From Thioalkalivibrio sp. ALJ7 (GTDB lineage: Bacteria > Pseudomonadota > Gammaproteobacteria > Ectothiorhodospirales > Ectothiorhodospiraceae): a stretch of 64,000 nucleotides of DNA. Under the pieces are notes generated by a model. That model saw only the letters and a list, made by a program, of their open reading frames with translations. It was not told the origin of the DNA and did not search any database. A program made the translations under genes and the position numbers. Within the stretch, counting starts at the first letter, position 1. Each line of letters begins with the position of its first letter. Where the stretch lies: the NCBI RefSeq assembly GCF_000376865.1, contig NZ_AQXQ01000012.1, positions 496,001-560,000 on the forward strand. Reading direction: 5' to 3'. Below are positions 53,939-62,499 of the stretch, in pieces.

Positions 53939-54442
53939 TCAGTCGGCGCGCGGGCGATCGTCCGGCTTGCGGGGCGCGTCTCCAGAACCCTTGCCCGCCG
54001 GCTCGTCGTCCTGGGCGTCCGACTCGTTGGCGCCACCGGCGGCCTCGCCGGGGCCGGTGCCATAGTCGCTACGCGTCATGTGGGATAACAACTGACCCGC
54101 GCGGTCCTCCAGGCGGTCCCGGGTCGGCTTGTCCGCCAGCTCCTCCGCACTCTGTGCGAGGTGGTGGTAGAGGTCCCGGTAGGACCCCGCCATGGTGGCG
54201 AAAAGCGTGGCGGTGCGATCGAAATGGTCGTTGACCTGGCTGCGGTAGCGGGTCAGCTCCTGCATGCGCCTATCCAGCTCTTCTTCCAGTTCGCGGATCA
54301 GCTTGCGCTCGTCACTGGTCACGCGACCGACCCAGAACCCCACCAGGCCGGCCACCACGATTGCCAGAATCCCGAGGGCCACCCACAGTCCGACTGCTGT
54401 CTGCTCTTCCACCACGACATCCTCTGAAAATGTAAGGGCCAT
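53939..54442 (-). CDS. YhcB/ZapG-like DUF1043 envelope protein
   Basis: A 167-residue protein from the ATG at 54442. A single TM segment near the N-terminus (LWVALGILAIVVAGLVGFWV, about residues 19-38) is followed by a coiled-coil stretch (KLIRELEEELDRRMQELTRY) and HFDRTATLFATMAGSYRDLY, the family signature. The C-terminus is acidic and low-complexity (DAQDDEPAGKGSGDAPRKPD). E. coli YhcB (ZapG) links cell division and envelope synthesis. It is longer at the C-terminus than the E. coli protein. It is divergent from the next gene. Confidence 0.88.
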   Translation of the reverse strand: MALTFSEDVVVEEQTAVGLWVALGILAIVVAGLVGFWVGRVTSDERKLIRELEEELDRRMQELTRYRSQVNDHFDRTATLFATMAGSYRDLYHHLAQSAEELADKPTRDRLEDRAGQLLSHMTRSDYGTGPGEAAGGANESDAQDDEPAGKGSGDAPRKPDDRPRAD

Positions 54443-54568
54443 TGTGCCGCAGCCCCTGGTCGAACGCACTTCCGGGCATGCTAACCTCGCCTCAAGAACG
54501 AAGCCGGACGTCGCAGCAATGTCCTGCATTCGAACCATTCGTCCCAGCATGAGCGAGCCCGTCCCAAC

Positions 54569-55120
54569 ATGATTGACCCGCAACACGCGCAACAAATCCG
54601 TCAGGCGCAGGCCGGCCTGATCAACCTGGTTGTACAGGCCACGCAGAACCCCGAGACGCGCCGTGAACTGGAGCCGGTACTGAACCAGGCGCACGAGGCC
54701 GGATGGGGCGACCTGATCCTGCGCATCCGCCGCGTGCTTGAAGGCGAACGCGACCCGGCCCTGCTGCACGGCCTGGACGATGAAGACACTGTGATCCTGA
54801 CAGCAATCCTGTCCGGACTGCAGGACCCGTCTACCTTGCCCGACCCCGAGCAAAGCGGCGACCCCGCGCAGGCGGCGCCCGGCCTCGCACAGATGATTCA
54901 CGGTGCGGCCCGCGGCGATGTCCAGTCCCTGCACTGGCTGTCGCAGATGGCCGAGCAGATGAGCCGCGCTGGCGGTGACATGGCTCTCCTCGGTGGCATT
55001 ACCAAGCGCCTGGTGGACGGCGAGCGCGACCCCGAGACGCTGTGCCGGGGTATGGGCGCCCAGGGCGAATCACTGGTCCTCTCTATCCTTGCAGAGCTTG
55101 GCAAGCTCGAGCAGCACTGA
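54569..55120 (+). CDS. Unrecognised 183-residue protein
   Basis: I do not recognise a family. The protein is soluble-looking, acidic and largely alpha-helical, with no signal or membrane segment. Two stretches look like an internal repeat: RIRRVLEGERDPALLHGLDD (about residues 47-66) and TKRLVDGERDPETLCRGMGA (about 145-164), with similar following text TVILTAIL / SLVLSILA. So it may consist of two related helical modules. It starts 127 bp from the divergent YhcB-like gene and ends 7 bp before the DUF2459-type lipoprotein. Confidence 0.75.
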   Translation: MIDPQHAQQIRQAQAGLINLVVQATQNPETRRELEPVLNQAHEAGWGDLILRIRRVLEGERDPALLHGLDDEDTVILTAILSGLQDPSTLPDPEQSGDPAQAAPGLAQMIHGAARGDVQSLHWLSQMAEQMSRAGGDMALLGGITKRLVDGERDPETLCRGMGAQGESLVLSILAELGKLEQH

Positions 55121-55127
55121 TCCGCCC

Positions 55128-55757
55128 ATGCGGCCACCCGCTCATCAGCGCCTCCCCGCCCCTCGCGGAGCGCTGGCCCTCCGCCTGGCACTGGTTACAC
55201 TGACTCTGTCGCTGATCCAGGGCTGCGCCGCCGTCACGGTGCAGGCGCCACCGGAACCGGACGACCCCGTGACCGTCGCGCTTCTGGACCATGGCCGTCA
55301 TTCCAGCCTGGTCCTGCCAACCGAGAATGCCGACATCTGGCGCCGCTATTCCTATGGTGACTGGGCCTTTTACGTTGAACGGCGCACAGGCCCCCTGGTC
55401 GGCCTGGCCGGGCTCTTCCTGCCGACACGTGGCGGACTGGGACGCCAGACGCTCACCGGGCCCGAACTGGCGGGCGCGGTGGAGCATCAACTTCGGGTGC
55501 CACTGGAAGAGCTCTATCCGCTAATCGTCACTCGGGAACGGGTCACACGGCTGCGGGAGGAACTGGAGGCCATTTGGGAGACCGGCAACGACGACCGGGC
55601 GCAGTCCACCGAGTGGGACATGGCCTTCGTCGAACACCCGGAGTCCTACACACTACTCAACAATTCCAACCGCATGGTCGCCCGCTGGCTACAGGCGCTG
55701 GAGATCGACGTCTCGCGCCCCCCAATCCTCTCCAACTGGCACGTAGAGCCTCCCTAA
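55128..55757 (+). CDS. DUF2459-type putative lipoprotein
   Basis: A 209-residue protein from the ATG at 55128. The basic N-terminus and hydrophobic segment LALVTLTLSLIQGC suggest a lipoprotein signal with Cys at about residue 33. The mature part resembles the DUF2459/TIGR02117 family: VALLDHGRHSSLVLPTENAD, WRRYSYGDWAFYVERR and LLNNSNRMVARWLQALEIDV. These proteins have a papain-like (NlpC-like) fold suggestion through the DHGRHSS region, but no established function. It follows the unrecognised gene by 7 bp. Confidence 0.78.
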   Translation: MRPPAHQRLPAPRGALALRLALVTLTLSLIQGCAAVTVQAPPEPDDPVTVALLDHGRHSSLVLPTENADIWRRYSYGDWAFYVERRTGPLVGLAGLFLPTRGGLGRQTLTGPELAGAVEHQLRVPLEELYPLIVTRERVTRLREELEAIWETGNDDRAQSTEWDMAFVEHPESYTLLNNSNRMVARWLQALEIDVSRPPILSNWHVEPP

Positions 55758-55771
55758 AACCTGAAATTCAT

Positions 55772-55877
55772 TTACAGGCAGGCTCGAAGACCGGAAGGAA
55801 TGCAACGAGGGCGGCAGCGATGGGTTCCGCTACTAAATCACTACCCCTCTCCCAATCTTCTTGCCTTCCTGTCGATG
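55772..55877. repeat. Short inverted repeat related to the inner hairpin of copy 3
   Basis: The left arm ttacaggcaggctcgaagac pairs with a right arm ending cttcttgccttcctgtcgat. The arms resemble the inner hairpin at 53767-53862. It directly precedes the MITE-like element, together filling the gene-free stretch 55758-56235. Confidence 0.55.
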
Positions 55878-55884
55878 CTTTTTG

Positions 55885-56208
55885 CTTTAAGGAGGCGCTG
55901 GTTTAATCGCGCGTCCGCGCTCGAGTCGCTTTTGCGTGCAAACAAGGCGCGGTGACTGCCGTGCAGTCATTCTGCACAAGGGAACCGCAACGCTGTGCGC
56001 GCGCCCGTTTTTGATCGACAACGGGCGGCCAAGCCCCTGCTTCCAATGGTTTGTGGGGTTGGCGCCCCCTGTTCCCCGATCCTGCGTTGCGCCCCGAATC
56101 CATCAGAAACGGGCGGGTAGAACCACCACCCGCTGCACGACGCGCCTTGTCTCGGAAAACAGGGGGCACCAACGCGGACGTGCGATTAAACCAGCGTCTC
56201 CTTAAAGG
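55885..56208. mobile_element. MITE-like element with about 35-bp terminal inverted repeats
   Basis: The left end reads ctttaaggaggcgctggttt then aatcgcgcgtccgcg; the right end is its near-perfect complement (cgcggacgtgcgattaaacc then agcgtctccttaaagg), with about three mismatches in 35. The 250-bp interior has no ORF of note. No clear target-site duplication is seen (flanks tttg and tcct). It is probably a non-autonomous element without a transposase; single-end relics are noted at 3085 and 14741. Confidence 0.6.
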
Positions 56209-56235
56209 TCCTTGCCATGGAGGCCCGCGGGTGGG

Positions 56236-57735
56236 TCAGAGGCGGTGGGCCCATTCGAGGACCGCATCCTGGAGGTTTCGGCCCATGCCGAGATGGGCAC
56301 GTGGATCGTTGACCAGCACGACCACGGCCAGGTCATCTCCGCCTTGAGTGCGCACATAGCCGGCGACCGTCGAGACCTCGTTCAGATGCCCGGTCTTCAG
56401 GTGCATCTGCCCGCGTAAGTCGCGCTGGCTGCCATTACGGAAACGGTTGCGAAGCGTCCCGTCCAGCCCCGCCAGCGCCAATGAGGACTGAAACTCTGGA
56501 CGGTGGGGGTGCTTCCAGCCCGCCTCCAGGATGCCGCCCAACTGGCGTGCCGTCATCCGGGTGTTCCGACTCAGGCCGGAACCGTTGTCGACCACCATAC
56601 CCCCCACATCAACCCCCATGCCTCGCAGCGATTCCAGCAACGCTTCACGCCCCTTCTCGAGGGTCGCGGGCGGGGTGAAATGGCGAGCCCCCAGGGTCAG
56701 GAGCAGGTGGCGGGTCATCACGTTGGAACTCCACTTGTTGGAGACCCGAATCAGATCCGCCAGCGGCCGCGAGGTATGGCGCAGGATCGGCTCGTCATAC
56801 AAGACGGGCAGGACACCAGGGCGAATCTCGCCGGTCAACTCACCGCCCCATTGTTCCCAGTGCAGGCGGAACATCTCGGCGTGATTGGCCTCCGGCGACA
56901 GCACCGAGCGCAGCATTTCGTAGTCGCCACAGTTGACCGGATACTCGCCAGCGAGGGTGACCCGCTGCGCCTCTGGGTTGGCGTTGAAGCGGATCCCCCT
57001 TTGCCAGGCCCCACAGCTGCCACGGGTTGGTTGCAAGCGGTTCACGATCTCCAGCCCGGGCAGGGGCGGATCGACGGTCACGTCGATGCCGTCCCCGCGA
57101 CGTTCGGGGCGAACCCGAAAGCGCTGGGCGTTGGCATTCACATGCAGGGCGTAGGGCAACTGATTGTAGGCGCGCAGCGGCTGGTCATTGAACGCCGCCG
57201 GATCCTCGGGGGCTAGCTCGAAATGCGAGGCGTCGAGGATGACATTGCCCTCGATGCGCCGGAGCCCGGTCTGGCGCAGCTGTCCCAGCATGCGCCAGTG
57301 TTCCTCGCTGACCATGCCGGGATCGCCGGTCCCTCGAATCACCAGATCGCCCCCCAGCACACCGTCGCGCACCGGACGCGTCGCCCATACCTCGGTGGTC
57401 CAGGTGTAATCCGGGCCCAGTTCGTGCAGGGCGGCCAGCGAAGTCGCCAGCTTCATGGTGGAGGCGGGGTTGTAAGACTGATCGACGTTCAGGCGCGCCA
57501 GCACCGCACCATCGGACATCCGCTGGACCCACAACCCGACATTCTCCGGCGGCAGCCGCTGGCTTTCGATCGCCTGTTGCAACGGACCGGGCAGATGTTC
57601 GAACTGGGCCTGTGCAACCGGCGCTGCCAACCAAAACAGCGCAACCCACCACAGATAACCACCACCCAAAAACCAGCGCCCCCAAGGGCGGCCCTGGCGA
57701 CACAAAGAGCGATACGGAGACATGCGGCGAACCAT
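56236..57735 (-). CDS. dacB: D-alanyl-D-alanine carboxypeptidase/endopeptidase (PBP4)
   Basis: Periplasmic low-molecular-weight penicillin-binding protein that trims or cuts murein cross-links. A signal sequence (YLWWVALFWLAAPVAQAQ) ends at AQA. Active-site motifs: SxxK in YNPASTMKLATSLAAL, SxN in SNKWSSNVMTRHLLL, and KTG in QMHLKTGHLNEVS. The 499-residue length fits PBP4. Start candidates are ATG 57735 and, four codons later, ATG 57723; neither has a strong ribosome-binding site. Next upstream on the strand is epmA, 64 bp away. Confidence 0.92.
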   Translation of the reverse strand: MVRRMSPYRSLCRQGRPWGRWFLGGGYLWWVALFWLAAPVAQAQFEHLPGPLQQAIESQRLPPENVGLWVQRMSDGAVLARLNVDQSYNPASTMKLATSLAALHELGPDYTWTTEVWATRPVRDGVLGGDLVIRGTGDPGMVSEEHWRMLGQLRQTGLRRIEGNVILDASHFELAPEDPAAFNDQPLRAYNQLPYALHVNANAQRFRVRPERRGDGIDVTVDPPLPGLEIVNRLQPTRGSCGAWQRGIRFNANPEAQRVTLAGEYPVNCGDYEMLRSVLSPEANHAEMFRLHWEQWGGELTGEIRPGVLPVLYDEPILRHTSRPLADLIRVSNKWSSNVMTRHLLLTLGARHFTPPATLEKGREALLESLRGMGVDVGGMVVDNGSGLSRNTRMTARQLGGILEAGWKHPHRPEFQSSLALAGLDGTLRNRFRNGSQRDLRGQMHLKTGHLNEVSTVAGYVRTQGGDDLAVVVLVNDPRAHLGMGRNLQDAVLEWAHRL

Positions 57736-57799
57736 CCTGAGAAGGCGTGATGAACAGCTTCCTATACTGGTCTCAAGCGCCCTCCCCGACAAGCCCCGT

Positions 57800-58765
57800 T
57801 TACATCCGTGACCAGGGGAAATCGAGCACCTCGTCAATGCGGGAAACACCCAGCAGACACATCAGCAGGCGATCCACACCCAGGGCCACGCCGGCACAGT
57901 CTGGAAGACCGGCATCCAGGGCCGCCTCCAGGTGCCGATCAGGTGGCGGGAGCGTCTGGCCGCGCTCGCGCCGGATCGCCATATCCCGCTCCCGGCGAAG
58001 GCGAAACACCTCGGGATCTGTCAGTTCGAAATAGCCGTTGGCCAATTCCAGGTCGCCCCAGTAGAGCTCGAAACGGGCGGCGTAGTCCGGCCGGTCGACG
58101 CAGGGGCGTGCGAGCACGGCCTGGCTCTCGGGGTAGTCGAACAAGATCGTCAGCCGGTCCGGCGGGAATCGTGGTGCGATGACCAGACTGATCAGGGCAT
58201 CCAGCCAGCCATCCCGGTCCAGGCCACCATGAATGCTGAGCCCGTGATCCACCGCCACCCGTTCCAGTTCCGCGGCATCCGCGCGCACGGGGTCCACATT
58301 CAGGGTGGTACGAAACAGGTCCGCGTAGGCGATCTCTTCGCAGCCGCTGGGTGCCCGCCAGTCGGGTGACCGGGACGCCTGGTCCACGATCAGCGCGACC
58401 ACCTCGCGAGCCAGTGCATGGTGGTCCAGGTCTCGGCGGTACCACTCCAGCAGGGTGAACTCGGGGTTGTGGCGGGGACCCGTTTCGCCGCCGCGGAAGA
58501 CCCGAGCGATTTGGTAAATATCCGGGGCCCCGCCCGCGAGCAGGCGCTTCATCGGGAACTCTGGCGAGGTCTGCAGATAGCCCCGCTCACCGCCAGGGGC
58601 CTGTGCCTCCCAGCTCTCCAGCATCGGGTCCAGGGGCGCCCCTCGGCTCAGGATCGGGGTCTCCACCTCAAGCACCTCGCGCTCCGCGAAGAATGCCCGC
58701 AGCCCGGCCAGCAGGCGGGCGCGGGCCGTGCGGGCCTCGGCCGCACCCGGACGCCAGTCGCGCAT
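57800..58765 (-). CDS. epmA: EF-P--(R)-beta-lysine ligase
   Basis: LysRS-like class II enzyme that attaches (R)-beta-lysine to EF-P. From the ATG at 58765 it has 321 residues. Motif 2 is RVFRGGETGPRHNPEFTLLE (followed by WYRRD), and motif 3 is GVALGVDRLLMCLLGV near the C-terminus. It lacks the N-terminal anticodon-binding domain of true LysRS, as expected for EpmA/PoxA/GenX. efp lies 19 bp upstream of its start on the same strand, and epmB is divergent beyond efp. Confidence 0.95.
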   Translation of the reverse strand: MRDWRPGAAEARTARARLLAGLRAFFAEREVLEVETPILSRGAPLDPMLESWEAQAPGGERGYLQTSPEFPMKRLLAGGAPDIYQIARVFRGGETGPRHNPEFTLLEWYRRDLDHHALAREVVALIVDQASRSPDWRAPSGCEEIAYADLFRTTLNVDPVRADAAELERVAVDHGLSIHGGLDRDGWLDALISLVIAPRFPPDRLTILFDYPESQAVLARPCVDRPDYAARFELYWGDLELANGYFELTDPEVFRLRRERDMAIRRERGQTLPPPDRHLEAALDAGLPDCAGVALGVDRLLMCLLGVSRIDEVLDFPWSRM

Positions 58766-58784
58766 ACCGTTGGGGCCGGCGACG

Positions 58785-59348
58785 TCAGGCGCGCGAGACG
58801 TATTCGCCGTTGCGGGTATCGACCTTGATCGTCTCGCCTTCTTCCACGAACAACGGGACCTTGACCACTGCCCCGCTCTCCAGCGTGGCCGGCTTGGTGC
58901 CGCCCTGCGCGGTATCCCCACGCAAACCCGGATCGCACTGGGTAATCTTCATCTCGGTAAAGGCCGGCGGCACCACCGAGAGCGGTTCGCCGTTCCACAG
59001 GGTCACCGTGCAGGTGTCCTGCTCCTTCAGCCACTGGCCGGAATCCCCCAGCGCGGCCTCGCCAACGGCGTACTGCTCGAAGGTGTCCGGCACCATGAAG
59101 TGCCAGAACTCGCCATCGTTGTAGAGATACTGCATCTCGGTATCCATTACGTCGGCGGCCTCAACCGACTCACCGGACTTGAAGGTCTTCTCCAGTACCC
59201 GGCCGGTGCGCAGATTGCGCAGCTTCACCCGGTTGAAGGCCTGCCCTTTGCCAGGCTTGACGAATTCGTTCTCGACAATGGACTGCGGATCGCCATCCAA
59301 CAGGAGTTTGAGACCGGCCTTGAATTCGTTGGTACTGTAGGTTGCCAT
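58785..59348 (-). CDS. efp: Elongation factor P
   Basis: Relieves ribosome stalling at polyproline stretches. The 187 residues match the family. The modified lysine is Lys34 in [13 protein letters not shown], exactly the E. coli position. The three KOW/OB domains are visible, for example [17 protein letters not shown] in the middle and [20 protein letters not shown] near the end. The neighbouring epmA and epmB indicate beta-lysylation rather than rhamnosylation. It is divergent from epmB by 58 bp. Confidence 0.97.
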   Translation of the reverse strand: MATYSTNEFKAGLKLLLDGDPQSIVENEFVKPGKGQAFNRVKLRNLRTGRVLEKTFKSGESVEAADVMDTEMQYLYNDGEFWHFMVPDTFEQYAVGEAALGDSGQWLKEQDTCTVTLWNGEPLSVVPPAFTEMKITQCDPGLRGDTAQGGTKPATLESGAVVKVPLFVEEGETIKVDTRNGEYVSRA

Positions 59349-59406
59349 TGCGCGCTGTCCTCAAAGATGCGTGGCGCGGACACGCCGCCCCGTCCGGAAA
59401 CGATCC

Positions 59407-60477
59407 ATGCCCACAAAGCCCGTCATGATAACGCGCGCGCCGCGCGGAACCCAGTCATCCACAACGACCGGGCCGCGCACCACACCGCTCTGGCAACAGG
59501 CGCTGGCACGCGCGATCAAGGACCCGGAGACGCTTCTGCAAAGGCTCGGGCTACCCTCCACGTCGCTGCCGGGCGCGCAGGCGGGGCATCGATTGTTCCG
59601 CACCCGCATCCCGGAGAGTTACCTGGCGCGCATGCGTCCGGGCGATCCGGATGACCCGCTGCTGCGGCAGGCCATGCCGCGCAACGAAGAGACCCATGAG
59701 CTTCCCGGCTTCGTCAGCGACCCGGTGGGGGATCACGATGCCCTGGCGGCGCCGGGCGTGGTGCACAAATATCATGGCCGGGCCCTACTGCTAACCACTG
59801 GGGCCTGCGCCATCCACTGCCGCTACTGCTTCCGCCGCGAGTTCGATTACGCCGAACACAATCCTGCCCAGGACGACTGGGAGCCCGCGCTGGACTATAT
59901 CGCGGGCCATCCGGAACTCCACGAAATCATCCTCAGCGGCGGAGACCCGCTAGCGCTTAGTGACGTCCGGCTAAAGCGCCTTGCCGAACGCCTGGCCGCC
60001 ATCCCCCACCTCCAGCGTCTGCGCATTCACACCCGTCTGCCCGTGGTCCTGCCGGAGCGAGTAGACGACGCCCTGCTGACCTGGCTCGGGCAGGGGCGCC
60101 TGCAGCACATCCTGGTGCTGCACGCGAACCACCCGCGCGAATTCGCCGCACCGGCGGATGCGGCCCTGCGGCGACTGCAGGCGGCCGGGATCACCCTGCT
60201 CAACCAGGCCGTCCTGCTCGCGGGGGTCAACGACGATGTCGAGACCCTGGTCGAACTCCAGGAGGCCGGTTTTCGCCTCGGCGTGCTTCCCTACTACCTG
60301 CACCAGCTCGATCGCACCCGCGGCACCGCGCACTTCGAGGTCCCGGACGCGCGCGCCCACGCGCTGTACCAGGCACTGCACGCCCGCCTGCCAGGCTACC
60401 TGGTTCCTCGGTTGGCGCGCGAGATCTCCGGCGCCCCCGGAAAGACGCTCCTGGCACCGTTTCCCGGTCGTGAATGA
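59407..60477 (+). CDS. epmB: L-lysine 2,3-aminomutase EpmB
   Basis: Radical SAM enzyme that converts (S)-lysine to (R)-beta-lysine for EF-P modification. From the ATG at 59407 it has 356 residues. The radical SAM cluster is CAIHCRYCFRREFDYAEHN (CxxxCxxC), followed by HEIILSGGDPLALSD. PLP-lysine is likely in the C-terminal part, near APGKTLLAPFPGRE. It is shorter than clostridial lysine aminomutase, as typical for EpmB. It is divergent from efp-epmA. epmC (hydroxylase) is not in this window. Confidence 0.95.
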   Translation: MPTKPVMITRAPRGTQSSTTTGPRTTPLWQQALARAIKDPETLLQRLGLPSTSLPGAQAGHRLFRTRIPESYLARMRPGDPDDPLLRQAMPRNEETHELPGFVSDPVGDHDALAAPGVVHKYHGRALLLTTGACAIHCRYCFRREFDYAEHNPAQDDWEPALDYIAGHPELHEIILSGGDPLALSDVRLKRLAERLAAIPHLQRLRIHTRLPVVLPERVDDALLTWLGQGRLQHILVLHANHPREFAAPADAALRRLQAAGITLLNQAVLLAGVNDDVETLVELQEAGFRLGVLPYYLHQLDRTRGTAHFEVPDARAHALYQALHARLPGYLVPRLAREISGAPGKTLLAPFPGRE

Positions 60478-60543
60478 AGCTCATCAGCGACCACACCGTT
60501 TGCACGGTTTGCTGCTAAAGTAGCGCCAGCTTTATCGTCTCTC

Positions 60544-62499
60544 ATGCCCGCGAAGACCTTAAGGCCAGCATCTTCCCAGCAACCACTGGATATGCCCATG
60601 CTGCAAGCCCTGCCCGAGCTGCCCGCCCAACCGGCCGGTCCTGGCAGCTTTCCTCACCAGACCCCGCAGGCGCTGAGGGCCTGGTGCGAAGCGCTACCCG
60701 GCAGCGAGCCCGAGCTCGGCATCCGACAGCTGGGGGACGCGGTGAACACACTCAACGCCACCGCCCTGCGCCCCGGTCTGCGGGCCTCGCTGCTGGAGAT
60801 CCTGGAAGACCATCTACTGCCCCTGCTGCCGGCGCTGGAGCGCCTGCTGCGCCAGCGTCCACTCCCGCTAGGCGACCGCAGCCGGGAGCGCGCCGAAAGC
60901 CACAGTACCGTGCTCCATGCCCTGGTCCAGGCCGAGCTGCTGGTCGTACGCGAACGCATCGACACCGTCGACGCTCGCCATCGCGAGCGGGTGGCGCCCC
61001 ACCTGCAAGCGGCCGTCACCCTGCTCGCCGCCTTGAGCGTGCACTATTGGCGACTGTACCAGCCAATGCCTTCGGGGCATTGGCAACAACTCTTCGACCT
61101 GCTGCGGCTGGCCCGATCCCAGGGTCTGGCCAACGAAGCGGCCGCCACGCAGAAACGTCTTGGCCCCCTGTCGGTCGACACCATCGAGAGCGTGGTGGCA
61201 CGCCTGATGGTATTGAGCAACACGGACACGAACGCCCTAAAGATGGGTGAGATCGACATCCTGGCCCACTGGATCGACAAGCTCCCGATGCAGTGCCGCG
61301 CCGCCCCTGACCCCACTCAGCATCCGGAACTCCCGGTTCTGCGCTGCGATCTCGATCGCGACCATGCCCCAGGCCTGGTCCTGCGCAGCAGCCCCCCGAC
61401 CGACTCCGCCTGTTTCGTCGAACTGGCGCCGGTTCTGGAAGAGCTGCGCGAACATCCGGATCGCCTGGAACCCGGTACCCACCAGGACGCAAGCCCCCTG
61501 GCTGAGCACCTCCTTCGACTGTGGTCGCATCTGCCCACCCGCCGTCACAGCCGTGAACGCACCCAGGATCAGCAACGGGTTTGTGTCCTCGGGCTGGAGC
61601 GGATCCACGGTTTCCTGCTGGCCGACATGGAGACCCAGCGCCAGGAACGGGAAGCGCCCACAGAAGGCGATCCGGATGAGGGTCGACCACAATCTCTGCA
61701 ACAACGCGACCGCGGGGTCAGCGTCTTTGCGATGTCCCAGGCGGCCTTGCGCGGCTCGGATCTCGCGCTGGCCGACAGCCCGCAGTCAACCGGTCGTACC
61801 CAGGACCTTCGCCCCCTGATGGACGACACCCCAAGCGGCAGCGCCACGGCCTGGGAAGACGTCAGTCGGGGGCTCGAGATCTCTTCGCGGAACGATCCAC
61901 AGGGTCCGATCACCAAGCGCCACCCCCCGGAACATTGGCGGGTCGACGACGTCGGTGCCGGCGGTGTTCGCCTGAACCTGGACGCGCCCCAGCAACCCCT
62001 GCTAATCGGCGACCTGGTCGGACTGCGCGCGGTAGACGGGCACCGTTGGACGGTGGGCGTGCTGCGCTGGATCCGTTACGACGACGCCCCCGACAACGAC
62101 AGTGGTGCCCGTATCAGCATCGGCGTGGAGCACCTGGCCAACCGTTGCCTGCCGATGCAGATTCAGGACTACCGCAATGGCATTGCCGCCGGGGTACCGC
62201 ACCCCGGCCTTTTTGCCCCACAACGCACCGATGCCGAAGGGGCCGCGTTGTTCCTCCCGGCGCAGGTGTTCGACCATGAGAAACACGTCGTCTGCTGGCT
62301 GAACGGCCGCGCACGTGTCCTCGAGCTGGACAATGAGCGCACAGGCACTACGCTGTTCACCGAAGTGGGCTGCCGTATGACCGCCCTGGAGGTCACCAAG
62401 CCGCCCGACGAGGATTTTGGGGTCAACAACGGACCCGCCCTCGAGAATGACGACGGACCGCCATTCACGACCCGCAACCGCGACGATCAAGCCCCATGA
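60544..62499 (+). CDS. PilZ-like domain protein upstream of fimX
   Basis: A 651-residue soluble protein that I recognise only in part. The N-terminal two thirds are helical with no clear family. A C-terminal PilZ-like segment (about residues 455-550) contains WRVDDVGAGGVRLNL, in place of the RxxxR...DxSxxG motif: DVGAGG has Gly where Ser is usual, so c-di-GMP binding may be lost or altered. Similar chaperone-like PilZ proteins are found beside fimX in relatives (recalled, not checked). Its stop overlaps the fimX-like ATG by 4 bp. Confidence 0.75.
   Translation: MPAKTLRPASSQQPLDMPMLQALPELPAQPAGPGSFPHQTPQALRAWCEALPGSEPELGIRQLGDAVNTLNATALRPGLRASLLEILEDHLLPLLPALERLLRQRPLPLGDRSRERAESHSTVLHALVQAELLVVRERIDTVDARHRERVAPHLQAAVTLLAALSVHYWRLYQPMPSGHWQQLFDLLRLARSQGLANEAAATQKRLGPLSVDTIESVVARLMVLSNTDTNALKMGEIDILAHWIDKLPMQCRAAPDPTQHPELPVLRCDLDRDHAPGLVLRSSPPTDSACFVELAPVLEELREHPDRLEPGTHQDASPLAEHLLRLWSHLPTRRHSRERTQDQQRVCVLGLERIHGFLLADMETQRQEREAPTEGDPDEGRPQSLQQRDRGVSVFAMSQAALRGSDLALADSPQSTGRTQDLRPLMDDTPSGSATAWEDVSRGLEISSRNDPQGPITKRHPPEHWRVDDVGAGGVRLNLDAPQQPLLIGDLVGLRAVDGHRWTVGVLRWIRYDDAPDNDSGARISIGVEHLANRCLPMQIQDYRNGIAAGVPHPGLFAPQRTDAEGAALFLPAQVFDHEKHVVCWLNGRARVLELDNERTGTTLFTEVGCRMTALEVTKPPDEDFGVNNGPALENDDGPPFTTRNRDDQAP

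Noticed and set aside
60490-60520. Sigma-54-like promoter (ttgcacggtttgct) before the PilZ-like gene
   Set aside because: The required GG and GC dinucleotides are not at the correct spacing.
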